From assembly GCA_019307545.1 (NCBI GenBank), contig JAFDJI010000326.1, forward strand, positions 1 through 5,183: a DNA stretch of 5,183 nucleotides. Reading direction: 5' to 3'. Of the stretch, positions 4,367 through 5,183 are shown piece after piece. This stretch comes from Deltaproteobacteria bacterium (GTDB lineage: Bacteria > Myxococcota_A > UBA796 > GCA-2862545). Position 1 is the first letter of the stretch. The number at the start of each line of letters is the position of its first letter. A model generated the notes under the pieces. That model was not told the DNA's origin, ran no database searches, and worked only from the letters and a program-made list of their open reading frames with translations. Both the position numbers and the translations under genes were made by a program.

Positions 4367-5041
4367 ATGATCGGACTCAAGCTGCTAGAGAGCGGAGAGG
4401 AACTCTCCATCGATGGTGCGTGCACCATCGGCCGTCACCCTGACTGCGAGCTGCAAGTGGACGACCCCACCATCAGCAGCCGCCACGCGGTGATCGAGCG
4501 CCGCGACGGAGCCTGGGCGGTGCGCGACCTGGGGTCGAGCAACGGCACCAGCGTCAACGGCCGGCGCATCAAGGCGTGGCGGCGGCTCGGTGTAGGCGAC
4601 GTGATCCGGTTCGCCGGCATCGCGGTCGAGGTGCATGGGGTCGACGATAGGGTCGGCAGCGGCCTGCCCACCACCCGCCAGCGGCGCTCTGGGCCGGCCG
4701 CCGAGCCGGTCCCATACGAGGTGGTCCTCACCTGGACCGGTCCCGCCGAGGGCATCATCGAGGTCGGCTACCAGGGCGAGCGGTGGCGCACCGAGTCGGG
4801 CATGCCCTTCGTGCTGCTCGACCTGCTCGCCCGGGCAGGGGGCGACTGGGTCGCGGACGGTGAGCTCAAGTCGAAGCTCTGGGGGCGTCGCGGCGCGACC
4901 ATGAGCCGGTCCGCCCTGCACACCCTCATCTACAACACCCGCCATATCTTCTACGGGTTTGGACTCGACGGCCTGTGCATCGAGAAGGAGCGGGGACAGG
5001 TGCGGCTCGCGGTAGCCTCGGTCGAGCGGGTGGCGTGGTGA
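4367..5041 (+). CDS. FHA domain-winged helix DNA-binding regulator
   Basis: The 224-residue protein joins an N-terminal forkhead-associated domain (about 1-92) to a C-terminal OmpR/PhoB-like winged helix (about 117-216). FHA marks: G22-R23-H24, the S37-S38-R39-H40 loop and LGSSNGTSVNG (55-65) with N59-G60. These residues bind phosphothreonine peptides in known FHA domains and are all intact. A Pro/Arg/Gly-rich linker (about 95-115) follows. The winged helix shows an N-terminal beta region (YEVVLTWTGPAEGIIEVGY), the helical FVLLDLLARAGGDWVADGELKSKLWG, the recognition-helix region SALHTLIYNTRHIF and a final hairpin LCIEKERGQVRLAV. A cytoplasmic transcription factor responding to a Ser/Thr-kinase-phosphorylated partner is inferred. 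The order is the reverse of EmbR-type proteins, where FHA is C-terminal. No transmembrane segment or receiver domain is present. The ATG at 4367 has no Shine-Dalgarno; a palindrome lies at 4301-4329. It is convergent with the gene at the right edge. Confidence 0.85.
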   Translation: MIGLKLLESGEELSIDGACTIGRHPDCELQVDDPTISSRHAVIERRDGAWAVRDLGSSNGTSVNGRRIKAWRRLGVGDVIRFAGIAVEVHGVDDRVGSGLPTTRQRRSGPAAEPVPYEVVLTWTGPAEGIIEVGYQGERWRTESGMPFVLLDLLARAGGDWVADGELKSKLWGRRGATMSRSALHTLIYNTRHIFYGFGLDGLCIEKERGQVRLAVASVERVAW

Positions 5042-5062
5042 CTGCCCCACGTACGGTCTGAT

Positions 5063-5183
5063 CTACTCGAGCGCGCAGAGGTGGTCCGCCGGGGGCAAAC
5101 GGTGGACCGGAGCGCCCCGCTCCCAGGCCAGCTCGACGTCGCTCCATACCTGGCGGAGCACGGCGCAGCGGTCCTGGTAGAGC
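5063..5183 (-). CDS. C-terminal end of an unidentified convergent gene, partial
   Basis: From the right edge, a minus-strand frame with GC-rich third positions reads LYQDRCAVLRQVWSDVELAW and continues through ERGAPVHRLPPADHLCALE to a TAG at 5063-5065. That gives 39 visible residues. Its composition, with Trp, Tyr, His, Cys and balanced charges, is typical of real protein, unlike the competing frames. The start lies outside the window. Only 21 bases separate its stop from that of the FHA gene, so the two are tail to tail, and no terminator stem is visible between them. Function unknown. Confidence 0.6.
   Translation of the reverse strand, partial: LYQDRCAVLRQVWSDVELAWERGAPVHRLPPADHLCALE

Noticed and set aside
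4385..5050. Open minus-strand frame of 221 codons antisense to the FHA gene
   Set aside because: It is a shadow of GC-rich codons; the plus strand carries intact FHA and winged-helix motifs.
1..5183. CRISPR array, tRNA, rRNA, or complete insertion sequence
   Set aside because: No regularly spaced repeats, cloverleaf-like segments, rRNA-like blocks or terminal inverted repeats flanking a transposase were seen. The CPKC remnant alone does not establish an insertion sequence.

Overview
The window is strongly G+C-rich (about two thirds by eye). Its codon use favours G or C in third positions, and long open antisense frames appear as by-products. No rRNA, tRNA, phage or CRISPR signature is visible. 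The gene types (a POT-family peptide transporter, an FHA protein fused to a winged helix, a gene start of the MSYDLFF type, and small proteins with low-complexity Pro/Ser/Ala N-termini) fit a Myxococcota-like (deltaproteobacterial) chromosome. That placement is an inference from style, not from a marker gene.

Layout: (1) 1-1625, plus strand: a proton-coupled oligopeptide transporter of the POT/PTR family. It is cut at its 5' end by the window edge and carries a long hydrophilic insert where the TM1-TM2 loop should be. (2) 1626-1802: a spacer with a small hairpin and the first copy of a diverged, hairpin-bearing direct repeat. (3) 1803-2258, plus: a 151-residue orphan protein with a disordered N-terminus, a GNSA-x4-L motif and two to three 16-residue helical repeats. 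(4) 2259-3192: a zone of damaged coding material. It holds a minus-strand relic beginning MSYDLFF, the second repeat copy, a plus-strand fragment with a FEFEVLDVLKG core that has no clear N-terminus, and a GC-rich low-complexity tract. (5) 3193-3864, plus: a second orphan protein (223 residues) that again has a disordered N-terminus followed by GNSA-x4-L. (6) 3865-4366: minus-strand coding remnants, one with a CPKC knuckle, then three successive stem-loops. (7) 4367-5041, plus: an FHA-winged-helix regulator. (8) 5063-5183, minus: the C-terminal end of a convergent gene that enters from the right edge.

The most interesting signal is that the two unrelated orphan proteins share an N-terminal layout: a low-complexity leader, then GNSA-x4-L. 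They also share the same translation-start context, CTGGAG-N6-ATG. I infer that they may be members of a dispersed set carrying a common sorting or loading tag. The motif resembles the TIGNxAV-type motif I recall from DUF4157 proteins, some of which are linked to extracellular contractile injection systems. No injection-system structural gene is present in the window, so this is only a hypothesis. The FHA regulator could respond to a Ser/Thr kinase. Nothing here ties it directly to the other genes except proximity.
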